Under the pieces are notes generated by a model. The model was not told the origin of the DNA. It made no database searches and saw only the letters and a list, made by a program, of their open reading frames with translations. 8,290 nucleotides of DNA from an uncultured Azohydromonas sp. (GTDB lineage: Bacteria; Pseudomonadota; Gammaproteobacteria; Burkholderiales; Burkholderiaceae_C): positions 1-8,290 of the forward strand of contig NZ_CALAOH010000133.1 in assembly GCF_937926365.1 (NCBI RefSeq), written 5' to 3'. Position 1 is the stretch's first letter. Every line of letters starts with the position of its first letter. Shown here piece by piece: positions 1-6,215 of the stretch. Position numbers and translations under genes: made by a program.

Positions 1-161
1 GCGCCGCCGGCGCTCGCCGTGCCGGCCGCCCCCGGAGCGCCCAGGCTCGGCAGCGCCAGCAGCGTGGCGGAGGGCGGGGCGCTGGCGCAGCCGGCGAGCA
101 GGGCGGTCAGCAGCAACGCCGCAGGGGTGGCACTTCCGCGGGTGAAAGGCAGGAATCTCAT
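1..161 (-). CDS. ABC transport auxiliary lipoprotein, PqiC/YmbA-like (N-terminal part, runs off left edge)
   Basis: Only the first 53 codons are in the window. They encode a signal peptide with a short basic N-terminus (MRFLPFTRGS), a hydrophobic stretch and a lipobox LLAGC with the lipidated cysteine at residue 25. The residues after Cys25 are Ala-Ser, with no aspartate at +2, so export to the outer membrane is expected. A Pro/Ala/Gly-rich linker follows. The ATG overlaps the stop codon of the MCE gene by 4 bases (ATGA at 158-161). No Shine-Dalgarno sequence is visible, so translation probably depends on coupling. The lipoprotein signal is seen directly. Assignment to the PqiC/YmbA (DUF330) family is inferred from position: such lipoproteins commonly end MCE/ABC operons and act as the outer-membrane partner of the MCE tube. 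The folded domain lies outside the window and could not be checked. Confidence 0.75.
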   Translation of the reverse strand, partial: MRFLPFTRGSATPAALLLTALLAGCASAPPSATLLALPSLGAPGAAGTASAGG

Positions 162-1150
162 TGGCGGCGGCGGCCGAAGATGACCGCGTTGGGTTGTTCC
201 TCGATCAGCTCGCTGAACTCGCGCAGGCCGCGCGCGGCCTGCGACAGGTCGCGCACCGCGGCGTCGAGGTCGCCGCGCAGCGGGGCGCCCGGCTCGGCCA
301 GCTCGCCGACGCGGCTCATCGCCTGCTGCGCCGCCTCGGCCGCGGCGCGCGCGCCGGCCAGCGTGGCCTGCAGCTCGGGCTGCGCGGCGTCCACCGTCTG
401 GCGGCTGGCTTCCAGCAGCTTGTTGACGTTGGCCAGGCTCGTGGCGGCCCCCACGCGCAGCTCCTCCATCGCCGCGGTGGCCGCGCCCAGCGTGCGCTGG
501 CCCTCGCCGGCCAGGCCGTTGACCTGCTTGGCCACGGCGTCCAGCGCCTGGCGCGCGCTCACCACCGTGTCGCGCGTCTCGGCCAGCGTGTCGTTGAGCG
601 TGTGCAGCGTGCTGCGCACGTCCTCGATCGTCTCGCGCAGCGGCAGTTGCGCCACCTGGTCGAACAGCGCGTCGAAGCGGTCGCGCACGGCCGGGATCTC
701 CGGGTAACGGCCCCCGCTGGCCTGCGGCGGCGGCGGTGCCTCCTCCACGAAGTCCAGGTCGACCAACTTCTGCCCGGTGACGAAGCTCTGCGCCACCAGC
801 CGCGCGCGCAGGCCGCGCTGCACCAGCGTGGGCAGTGGCGGCGCGGCGGCGGCGCCGTCCGCGTTGCCGAAACGCACGCTGTCGGGATTGATGCGGATGC
901 GCACCGGAATGCGCGCCTCCAGCGAGCGGTCGTTGACCTCGATGCCGATGTCCTCCACCTGGCCCACGGGCACGCCGCGGAAGGTCACGGGCGCGCCCAC
1001 GTACAGGCCGGCCACGCCCCCCTGGAAATGGATCACGGCCAACGTCTGCTTGCGAAAGAGGCTGTTGCCGCTGAGCCAGAGCACCGTGGTGACGACCAGC
1101 GCCAGCGCACCCAGCGCGAAAGCGCCGACGAGCAAGGCGTGTTTCTTCAT
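158..1150 (-). CDS. MCE (MlaD/PqiB-type) lipid-transport protein with long helical tail
   Basis: This is the periplasmic lipid-binding subunit of an MCE/ABC transporter, 330 residues long. A short basic N-terminus and one membrane helix (about residues 5-27) anchor it in the inner membrane. One MCE domain follows at about 36-136, with GAPVTFRGVPVGQVEDI at 52-68 and RGLRARLVAQSFVTGQKLVDLDF-like sequence at 112-134. The second stretch resembles PqiB/LetB repeats more than E. coli MlaD. After a proline-rich linker (138-151), residues about 155-317 are Ala/Leu/Gln/Glu-rich, predicted helical and likely coiled-coil. The end EEQPNAVIFGRRR (318-330) resembles a C-terminal motif common in long single-MCE proteins. 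I chose the ATG at 1150, four bases after the ATPase stop; an in-frame start at 1219 would add 23 atypical residues inside the ATPase gene. E. coli MlaD is about 180 residues, so the tail is the distinctive part. Confidence 0.9.
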   Translation of the reverse strand: MKKHALLVGAFALGALALVVTTVLWLSGNSLFRKQTLAVIHFQGGVAGLYVGAPVTFRGVPVGQVEDIGIEVNDRSLEARIPVRIRINPDSVRFGNADGAAAAPPLPTLVQRGLRARLVAQSFVTGQKLVDLDFVEEAPPPPQASGGRYPEIPAVRDRFDALFDQVAQLPLRETIEDVRSTLHTLNDTLAETRDTVVSARQALDAVAKQVNGLAGEGQRTLGAATAAMEELRVGAATSLANVNKLLEASRQTVDAAQPELQATLAGARAAAEAAQQAMSRVGELAEPGAPLRGDLDAAVRDLSQAARGLREFSELIEEQPNAVIFGRRRQ

Positions 1151-1154
1151 GCGT

Positions 1155-1940
1155 TCATGTCCGTTCGGGAGGTTCCTCGCGGCGCAGGAAGGCGCGCACG
1201 GTCGGATGGGTGGCGGCATCGTCGCGCAGCATGCGCGGGCTGCCGCGCGCGATGGGCTGGCGGCTCTCGTCGTCCAGGTAGATGCCGTCGTCGGCGATGG
1301 CCAGCAGGCTGGGCAGCTCGTGGCTGACCATCACCACCGCCGCGCCGGTGCGCTCGCGGATGTCGAGCACCAGATCGTCCAGGCGCCGCGCGCTGATCGG
1401 GTCCAGGCCCGCCGAGGGCTCGTCCAGGAACAGCAGCGGCGGCTCCGCGGCAATGGCGCGCGCCAGGCCCGCGCGCTTCTTCATGCCGCCCGACAGCCGC
1501 TCGGGCAGGAAGCCGGCGAAGCTCTCCAGGCCCACCCAGCCCAGCACCTCCATCGCGCGCTCGCGCCGCGCGGCGGCGTCCAGGTCGGTGAGCTGTTCCA
1601 GCGGCAGCATCACGTTCTCCAGCACCGTCATCGAGCTCCACAGCGCCGCGCTCTGGAACAGCATCCCGCAGCGCGCGCGCAGCTTCGCGCGCGTGGCGGG
1701 GTCGCTGGCCCAGTAGTCCTGGCCCCGGTGCAGCACGCGGCCCGCGGCCGGCGGCAGCAGGCCGATCATGTGGCGCAGCAGCGTGCTCTTACCCACGCCC
1801 GAGCCGCCCATGACGGCAAAGATGGTGCGCGGCGCCACCGTGAAGCTGATGCCGCGCTGGATCAGCCGCGTGCCGAAGCGCATCTCCAGGTCCTGCACCT
1901 CCACCACCGGCGCCTGCTGCTGTACTGCCATCGCGCTCAC
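1155..1940 (-). CDS. ABC transporter ATP-binding protein, MlaF family
   Basis: This cytoplasmic ATPase powers the MCE transporter and pairs with the MlaE-type permease encoded just upstream. All nucleotide-binding motifs are intact: Walker A GGSGVGKST (45-53), Q-loop Gln96 in LFQSAAL, signature LSGGMKKRAGLARAI (149-163), Walker B LLFLDEP (169-175) with catalytic Glu174, D-loop SAGLDP (176-181) and switch His207. The methionine-lysine form of the signature (LSGGMKKR) is typical of MlaF/Mkl-type ATPases. At 261 residues it has the usual length. The first possible start is GTG at 1940, which overlaps the permease stop by 4 bases (GTGA). An ATG three codons later, at 1931, gives 258 residues. A GGGG run sits 2 bases before the GTG but 11 before the ATG, so the ATG is a serious alternative. 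Function is secure; the substrate (phospholipid by family analogy) is inferred. Confidence 0.92.
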   Translation of the reverse strand: MSAMAVQQQAPVVEVQDLEMRFGTRLIQRGISFTVAPRTIFAVMGGSGVGKSTLLRHMIGLLPPAAGRVLHRGQDYWASDPATRAKLRARCGMLFQSAALWSSMTVLENVMLPLEQLTDLDAAARRERAMEVLGWVGLESFAGFLPERLSGGMKKRAGLARAIAAEPPLLFLDEPSAGLDPISARRLDDLVLDIRERTGAAVVMVSHELPSLLAIADDGIYLDDESRQPIARGSPRMLRDDAATHPTVRAFLRREEPPERT

Positions 1941-2710
1941 AGCCCCAGCGCGTTGGCGAGGATCGCGAAAAGCGAATCCACCACGATCACGCCCACGATG
2001 CTGGCCACCACGGCCTGCGTGGTGGCCTGGCCCACGCCGGCCGCGTTGCGCTTGGCATGCAGCCCGTAGTAGCAGCCCACGATGCCGATGAGCGCGCCGA
2101 AGGCCACCGACTTCACCAGGCCCAGCCCCAGGTGGTTCCAGCCCAGCACGATGGCCGTGCGGTCCAGGTAGGCCTGCGGCGCGAGCTGCAGCATGCCCCC
2201 GCCCACCAGTACCCCGCCCAGCAGCCCGGCCAGGCAGGCATAGATGTAGAGCAGCGGCAGCAGGATCAGCAGCGACATCACCCGCGGCAGCACCAGGTAG
2301 GGCACCGGGTCGATGCCCAGCACCTCATAGGCATCGATTTCCTCATTGGCCTGCATGGTCGCGAGCTCGGCGGCAAACGCCGCGCCGGTACGCCCGCACA
2401 TCACCACCGCCGTGATCACCGCCGCCATCTCGCGCGCCACGGCGATGCCCACCAGGTCCGCCACGTAGATGCCCGCGCCGAATTTCACCAACTGCACCGC
2501 GCCCACGAAGGCCAGGATCGAGCCCACCAGCAGGTTCACCACCGTGACGATGGGGAGCGCCCGCGCGCTGCTGTCGGTGGACACGCGCGCCAGGTCGCGC
2601 GCGCTCAGCCGGGTGCGACCGCGCAGCAGCGCGACGAGGGCGAGCAGCACCTGGCCCAGGAACGAAACCGGGCGCAACAGGTCGGCAAGGGAGAAATGGG
2701 GAAGGTGCAT
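1937..2710 (-). CDS. ABC transporter permease, MlaE family
   Basis: This is the inner-membrane permease of the lipid-transport cassette, 257 residues, close to the roughly 260 of E. coli MlaE. An N-terminal amphipathic region (about 5-30) precedes hydrophobic segments at about 52-76, 84-105, 140-172, 194-216 and 232-254. The family's conserved cytoplasmic loop is present at 107-143 (RTGAAFAAELATMQ, then NEEIDAYEVLGIDP), corresponding to the MlaE region that contacts the ATPase. The C-terminal part has the expected GLVKSVAFGALIGIVGCYYGL (197-217) and GVGQATTQAVVASIV (225-239). There is no N-terminal STAS fusion, and no STAS (MlaB-like) gene lies nearby. The ATG at 2710 is the only reasonable start in its frame. 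It has no clear Shine-Dalgarno sequence and lies 61 bases after the preceding gene. Confidence 0.93.
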   Translation of the reverse strand: MHLPHFSLADLLRPVSFLGQVLLALVALLRGRTRLSARDLARVSTDSSARALPIVTVVNLLVGSILAFVGAVQLVKFGAGIYVADLVGIAVAREMAAVITAVVMCGRTGAAFAAELATMQANEEIDAYEVLGIDPVPYLVLPRVMSLLILLPLLYIYACLAGLLGGVLVGGGMLQLAPQAYLDRTAIVLGWNHLGLGLVKSVAFGALIGIVGCYYGLHAKRNAAGVGQATTQAVVASIVGVIVVDSLFAILANALGL

Positions 2711-2771
2711 CGGGGCCGCAATAGCAGGAGGCGTGCCGTTGCCCGATGTTACAGAACGCGGTGAGCCTTCA

Positions 2772-3590
2772 TCAGCCCAGCAGCCCCTGCGCGTCGTCGT
2801 CCTCGGCCGCCAGCGGCGTGGCGCGCGCCAGCGCCATCCACAGGTCGAAGCGCATGCGACCTGCGCGCGGCGGGGCGGGGCGCGCCCATTCCAGCCCGGA
2901 GGCGGTGGCGATCATCACGCCGCACTCCGCCGGCACGTCCTCCGGCCCGCCGATGCCGTCGGCCAGCACGTACCAGCACTCCGCAGCCATGCCCAGGTAG
3001 GCCGCGCGCTTTTCGGGCTTGCGCAGGTCGGACAGCAGGTCCGCGCGCCGCACCTTGATCTCGTGCACCAGCGGCTGCAGGTAGGCCTCCACGCTCGTGT
3101 AGCGGATGGAGAACACGTCCGGCCGCGCCTGCACCCAGCGTTGCCGGCCGGGCGGCACCGCGGCCACAGGGGGCTGGTCCTCGAAGCCCAACCCCGGCGG
3201 CAGCGCCTGGGTGGACGGCGGCGGCGCCGACGGTTCCGCCGCGCCCTCCGGCAGGGCCGGGAGCACGGCCACCTGCGCCCGCAGCTTGAGCTCCGTGTAG
3301 ACGATGCGCCCGCTGCGCTGCAGGTGACGCGCCACGCGCTGCACCAGCGCCTCGTGCGCGTCGAAGGCGTGGCGGTTGCGCTGCCGGCCCGCCGCCAGCG
3401 CGGCCACGCCGGCGTCCGTGACGCGCAGCCGCTCGCGCCCGTCCTCCACCAGCCGCTCCAGCAGCCCCAGCGCCAGCAGCTCGACCTCCAGCAAGTCCTG
3501 GCAGGGCCAGCCCGCCGAGCGCCACAGCGCGTGCAGGCGGCGCAGGTGAAAGCGCGTGAGCGCGATGTCCGAAGGCGTGCGGGCGTCCAT
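2772..3590 (-). CDS. Unnamed protein with winged-helix-like N-terminus and PD-(D/E)XK nuclease-like core
   Basis: I do not recognise a named family for this 272-residue protein. Residues about 10-66 look like a small winged-helix or MarR-like module: a helix-rich start, then LLEVELLALGLLERL, a hairpin rich in R/E, and the typical ending LRVTDAGVAAL. A Pro/Ala/Gly-rich linker covers about 110-150. Residues about 151-240 look like a PD-(D/E)XK core: RPDVFSIR with Asp158, then HEIKVRRADLLSDL with Glu177-x-Lys179, a helix containing AYLGMAAECWYVLAD (197-211), and VPAECGVMIATASGLEW (219-235). That order resembles MmcB-type putative endonucleases (aspartate, EVKSSRADF-like strand-helix, then VGLIVAD-like strand). 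No signal peptide or membrane helix is seen. The gene starts 13 bases after the dusC stop and is probably co-transcribed with it. Nuclease activity is inferred; it could be an inactive fold relative. Confidence 0.8.
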   Translation of the reverse strand: MDARTPSDIALTRFHLRRLHALWRSAGWPCQDLLEVELLALGLLERLVEDGRERLRVTDAGVAALAAGRQRNRHAFDAHEALVQRVARHLQRSGRIVYTELKLRAQVAVLPALPEGAAEPSAPPPSTQALPPGLGFEDQPPVAAVPPGRQRWVQARPDVFSIRYTSVEAYLQPLVHEIKVRRADLLSDLRKPEKRAAYLGMAAECWYVLADGIGGPEDVPAECGVMIATASGLEWARPAPPRAGRMRFDLWMALARATPLAAEDDDAQGLLG

Positions 3591-3603
3591 GGGCGCCGTG
3601 GGC

Positions 3604-4614
3604 TCAGGCCGGCACCTCGTCCTGCCGGTGCAGCGCCTGCGCCCACGCGCGGCGCGGCGGCTTCGGCAGGTCCAGCCGCGCCGCCTCCTCGCCGAACACC
3701 GCCGCCGCCACGGCGCGCGGGTCGTTGAGCGTGCGCACCGCGTCGTAGATGGCCTGCGCCTCGGGGTAGGTGCGGCGCAGGTAGTTCAGCCACTGCTTGA
3801 GCCGCCCGGCGCGGTGGCGCGGCTCCACGCGACGCGCCACATGCAGCCAGAAGTCCAGCATCAGCGGCAGCAGCGCGCTCCAGCCGATGCCCGAGCCGCC
3901 GCGGATCGCCAGCGCCAGCCCGGGGTCGCTGACCATGCCGCGGCCCAGCATCAGCGACTCGCAGCCCGAGGCCTGGCGGCAGCGGCGCGCATCCTCCACG
4001 CTCCAGATCTCGCCGTTGGCGACCATGGGCAGGCGCACCACGGCGCGCAGGTCGGCCACCCGCTCCCAGTAGGCCGGCGGCCTGTAGCCGTGCACCTTGG
4101 TGCGCGCATGCACCACCAGCTCATCGGCGCCGCCGGCCTCGATGGCCCGGGCGCAGTCCTCGGCCAGGCGGTCGTCGTTGAAGCCCAGCCGCATCTTGGC
4201 CGACACCGGCATGTGTGACGGCACCGCGCGGCGCACGGCCGCGACGATGCGGAACACGCTCTCCGGCTCCTGCAACAGCATCGCGCCGCCGCCGTGGCGG
4301 TTGACGACCTTGGCCGGGCAGCCGAAGTTCAGGTCGATGCCCGCCGGCCCCAGCGAAGCCAGCCGCGCGGCGTTCTCCGCCAGGCACACCTCGTCGGAGC
4401 CCAGCAGTTGCGCCCGCACCGGCGTGCCCGCCCGCGTGCGCCCGCCCTGCAGCAACTCGGGCACCACGCGCGTGAAGGCGCGCTCGGGCAGCAGCGTGCC
4501 GGTGACGCGGATGAACTCGGAGACGCAACGGTCGATGCCGCCCACGCGCGTGAGCGTCTCGCGCAGGGGATGGTCCAGGAGCCCCTCCATGGGGGCGAGA
4601 AGCAGCAGGCTCAT
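3604..4614 (-). CDS. dusC: tRNA-dihydrouridine(16) synthase DusC
   Basis: This FMN- and NADPH-dependent enzyme reduces uridine 16 in the tRNA D-loop to dihydrouridine. From the chosen start it is 336 residues, slightly longer than E. coli DusC. The TIM-barrel begins at once with LLLLAPMEGLLDHPLRE (3-19). The active-site cysteine is Cys99 in DLNFGCPAKVVNRHGGGA. Further FMN or active-site motifs are SAKMRLG (138-144, Lys140), VVHARTK (167-173, His169), VANGEIW (198-204) and LGRGM (223-227). The DusC subtype, rather than DusA or DusB, is supported by the SEFIRVTGTLLPERAF start, QLLGSDEVCLAENAARLA (69-86) and the helical C-terminal part with RLKQWLNYLRRTYPEAQ. I chose ATG 4614 because it places APMEG as in known DusC. 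ATG 4626 (four residues longer) is possible, and neither has a clear Shine-Dalgarno sequence. It is the first gene of the leftward run. Confidence 0.93.
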   Translation of the reverse strand: MSLLLLAPMEGLLDHPLRETLTRVGGIDRCVSEFIRVTGTLLPERAFTRVVPELLQGGRTRAGTPVRAQLLGSDEVCLAENAARLASLGPAGIDLNFGCPAKVVNRHGGGAMLLQEPESVFRIVAAVRRAVPSHMPVSAKMRLGFNDDRLAEDCARAIEAGGADELVVHARTKVHGYRPPAYWERVADLRAVVRLPMVANGEIWSVEDARRCRQASGCESLMLGRGMVSDPGLALAIRGGSGIGWSALLPLMLDFWLHVARRVEPRHRAGRLKQWLNYLRRTYPEAQAIYDAVRTLNDPRAVAAAVFGEEAARLDLPKPPRRAWAQALHRQDEVPA

Positions 4615-4722
4615 GAGGGGGCGCATGGTAAGGGCGCGCCGTCCCACCCTGTGGCAGGCCGGGCGATTGCCGCCGGCCCCTTCAGCCACGCCGGCAAGTC
4701 TTCCGCGCAATCCTCACGCCCC
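4615..4722. promoter_or_regulatory. Divergent intergenic region between dusC and the MFS gene
   Basis: These 108 bases separate two genes transcribed away from each other, so promoters for both should lie here or just inside the genes. I cannot point to a convincing sigma-70 promoter on either strand; a TTGCCG at 4667-4672 is at best a weak -35 candidate with no matching -10. No Shine-Dalgarno sequence precedes either start. The stretch holds GCCGGC palindromes but no clear operator. The role is inferred from gene orientation only. Confidence 0.45.
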
Positions 4723-5958
4723 ATGTCGTCTTCTCCCTCGAATGCCGTGCCGCGCTCCGGCGCCGATGCCGCCGCTCCCGCCGTCTCCACCCTTTCCATC
4801 GCCGTGCTGGCCCTGGCCGCCTTCGGCAGCGGCGTGTCGCTGCGCGTCAACGACGCGCTGCTGCCGCGCCTGTCCGGCGAGTTCGGCATCACGCTGGCGC
4901 AGGCGGCGCAGGTGGTGAGCGTCTTCGCCATCGCCTACGGCTTCGCGCAGCTCTTCTTCGGCCCGATGGGCGAACGCCATGGCAAGTACCGCGTGGTCGG
5001 CTGGGGCTGCGCCGGTTGCGCGCTGGCCTCGGCGCTGTGCGGCATGGCGCCGGATTTCGCCTGGCTGCGCGCGCTGCGCGGGCTGGCCGGGGTGACGGCG
5101 GCGGCGATCATCCCGCTGTCCATGGCCTGGATCGGCGACGTGGTGCCCTACGAGAAGCGCCAGCCGGTGCTGGCGCGCTTTCTCATCGGGCAGATCCTGG
5201 GCCTCTCGGCCGGCGTGTGGCTGGGCGGCTTCGCGGCGGACCACCTCGGCTGGCGCGTGCCGTACTTCATCCTGGCGCTGCTGTTCGGCGCCGTGGCCAC
5301 GGTGCTGTTCATCGTCGAGCGCGGCCTGCCCGAGCAGGCGCGCACCCGGCGCGCCGGCGGCAGCGGATCGGCGCTGGCGCGCATCGTGGACGACTTCCGC
5401 CACGTGCTGGCGCAGCGCTGGGCCCGGGTGATCCTGGGCAGCGTGTTCCTGGAGGCGGTGGCGCTGTACGGGCCCTTTGCCTTCATTCCCGCGCACCTGC
5501 ACGAGCGCTTCGGCCTGAGCCTGTCGGCCGCGGGCTCGGTGCTGATGCTGTTCGGCTTCGGCGGCTTCGCCTTCGCGCTGGCCTCGGGGCGGCTGGTGCG
5601 GCGGCTGGGCGAGGTGGGGCTGGCGCGCTGGGGCGGCGGCGTGATGGCGGCCTCGATGGCGTTGGTGGCCTTCACGCCGCACTGGGCGCTGGCGCTGCCG
5701 GGCTGCCTGGGCATGGGGCTGGGCTTCTACATGCTGCACAACACGCTGCAGGTCAACGCCACGCAGATGGCGCCGCAGCGGCGCGGCCCGGCGGTGTCGG
5801 CCTTCGCGTCGCTGTTCTTCCTGGGCCAGTCCGCCGGCGTGGTGGCGGCGGGCGCGGCCATCGCGCACTGGGGCTCGACCGCCACCATCGCGCTCGGGGC
5901 GGCGGGGGTGCTGGCGGTGGCGCTGGGGTTTGGACGGTTGCGGGCCAGACGCACCTGA
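4723..5958 (+). CDS. MFS transporter, 12 transmembrane helices, DHA1-like
   Basis: This is a 411-residue inner-membrane secondary transporter, normal for the major facilitator superfamily. A hydrophilic Ser/Ala/Pro-rich N-terminus (1-22) precedes helix 1, which contains the polar run SLRVNDALLPRLSGEF (39-54). Motif A is at GPMGERHGKYR (80-90) between helices 2 and 3. A motif-B-like arginine, Arg119, lies in LRALRGLAGVTAAA. A motif-C-like glycine pattern, GQILGLSAGVWLGGF, spans 156-170 and is followed by HLGWRVPYFI. The central cytoplasmic loop is about 200-235, and six further helices follow from about 236. Motif C suggests an antiporter or drug-efflux type, but the substrate cannot be read from sequence. 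The ATG at 4723 was chosen because the frame upstream runs antisense through dusC and lacks MFS character. No Shine-Dalgarno sequence is visible. It stands alone, divergent from dusC. Confidence 0.92.
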   Translation: MSSSPSNAVPRSGADAAAPAVSTLSIAVLALAAFGSGVSLRVNDALLPRLSGEFGITLAQAAQVVSVFAIAYGFAQLFFGPMGERHGKYRVVGWGCAGCALASALCGMAPDFAWLRALRGLAGVTAAAIIPLSMAWIGDVVPYEKRQPVLARFLIGQILGLSAGVWLGGFAADHLGWRVPYFILALLFGAVATVLFIVERGLPEQARTRRAGGSGSALARIVDDFRHVLAQRWARVILGSVFLEAVALYGPFAFIPAHLHERFGLSLSAAGSVLMLFGFGGFAFALASGRLVRRLGEVGLARWGGGVMAASMALVAFTPHWALALPGCLGMGLGFYMLHNTLQVNATQMAPQRRGPAVSAFASLFFLGQSAGVVAAGAAIAHWGSTATIALGAAGVLAVALGFGRLRARRT

Positions 5959-6036
5959 GCTGCTACGGACGCGCTCTTTTCAGAGAACACGCCGTACTCG
6001 ATGCGGCCCAGGAGCTGAAGCACTGCAGCGCGCCAG

Positions 6037-6117
6037 ATGCAGGCGCTCAACCATGTCTTCGGCGCGCTGTTCATGTTCTTTGCCATGCTGCTGGCGACCT
6101 TCAAGTGCGCGGGCTGA
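6037..6117 (+). CDS. Possible 26-residue membrane micropeptide
   Basis: A short ORF starts at ATG 6037 and stops at TGA 6115-6117. The product begins MQALNHVFGALFMFF, continues with a second hydrophobic run AMLLATF and ends KCAG, so it could form a single membrane helix. About 23 of its 25 non-start codons end in G or C, as expected for real coding sequence here. Against it, no Shine-Dalgarno sequence sits at a useful distance, and the same wobble positions are shared by an open frame on the minus strand. I do not recognise the peptide. It may be a small membrane protein, a leader peptide for the downstream gene, or a remnant. Confidence 0.25.
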   Translation: MQALNHVFGALFMFFAMLLATFKCAG

Positions 6118-6179
6118 AGACTTCTCATCAACCTCTGCACGCCCATCTGCGGCACACCCGTTGCCGTCCCGGTCTCCAC

Positions 6180-6195
6180 CGCCGCCCCGGCGGCG
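6180..6195 (+). repeat. GC-rich inverted repeat (hairpin) before the DJ-1/PfpI gene
   Basis: CGCCGCC and GGCGGCG form a self-complementary pair around a CC centre, giving about 6 base pairs with a 4-base loop. It ends 7 bases before the Shine-Dalgarno sequence of the gene at 6216. There is no T-run after it, so it is not a standard intrinsic terminator. It could shape the 5' leader, or be chance in GC-rich DNA. Confidence 0.35.
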
Positions 6196-6202
6196 TACAC
6201 GC

Positions 6203-6208
6203 AAGGAG
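6203..6208 (+). promoter_or_regulatory. Strong ribosome binding site for the DJ-1/PfpI gene
   Basis: AAGGAG lies 7 bases before the ATG at 6216, an ideal distance. It fixes that start and excludes the long open frame upstream. It is the only strong Shine-Dalgarno sequence I find at any gene start in the window, which suggests efficient, independent translation of this gene. Confidence 0.85.
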
Positions 6209-6215
6209 ACCCCGC

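Larger units (their letters stand above)
5959..6215. other. Intergenic region after the MFS gene, no recognised gene
   Basis: These 257 bases lie between two plus-strand genes. I see no strong terminator after the MFS stop; the short repeat around TCTTTTCAGAGA is too weak. The stretch is less GC-rich around 5975-6000. It contains a possible 26-codon ORF (6037-6117), a GC-rich hairpin (6180-6195) and the Shine-Dalgarno sequence of the next gene (6203-6208). Third positions in the frame of the MFS gene are mostly G or C across much of the gap, although that frame has TGA stops at 6016 and 6115. The minus strand is open in the register that shares those wobble bases. A decayed gene or an unrecognised conserved element is possible. 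Confidence 0.5.

Noticed and set aside
161..1327. Long plus-strand open frame of about 388 codons opposite the MCE gene
   Set aside because: The translation is low-complexity, rich in Arg/His/Ala/Gln, as expected antisense to high-GC coding sequence. The minus strand encodes a clear MCE protein and ATPase end.
2711..2771. Possible promoter before the permease gene (TAACAT as a -10)
   Set aside because: The match is 4 of 6 with no acceptable -35 at 16-18 bases. It may still be functional but cannot be supported from sequence.
4294..4722. Upstream extension of the MFS frame through dusC on the plus strand
   Set aside because: It runs antisense to conserved dusC motifs, including the active-site cysteine region, and adds 143 non-membrane residues unlike any MFS N-terminus.
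4714..5868. Minus-strand open frame of about 384 codons opposite the MFS gene
   Set aside because: It is full of Arg, His, Gln and Ala runs with no recognisable motif. The plus strand encodes a complete 12-helix transporter.
5970..6000. Possible terminator after the MFS stop around CTCTTTTCAGAG
   Set aside because: Only 4 base pairs can form and the T-run is in the loop, not after the stem.
5016..6215. Open frame joined in phase to the Hsp31-like gene, which would make a 628-residue protein
   Set aside because: The upstream part is an out-of-frame reading of the MFS gene plus the intergenic gap. The strong AAGGAG and ATG at 6216 mark the true start.
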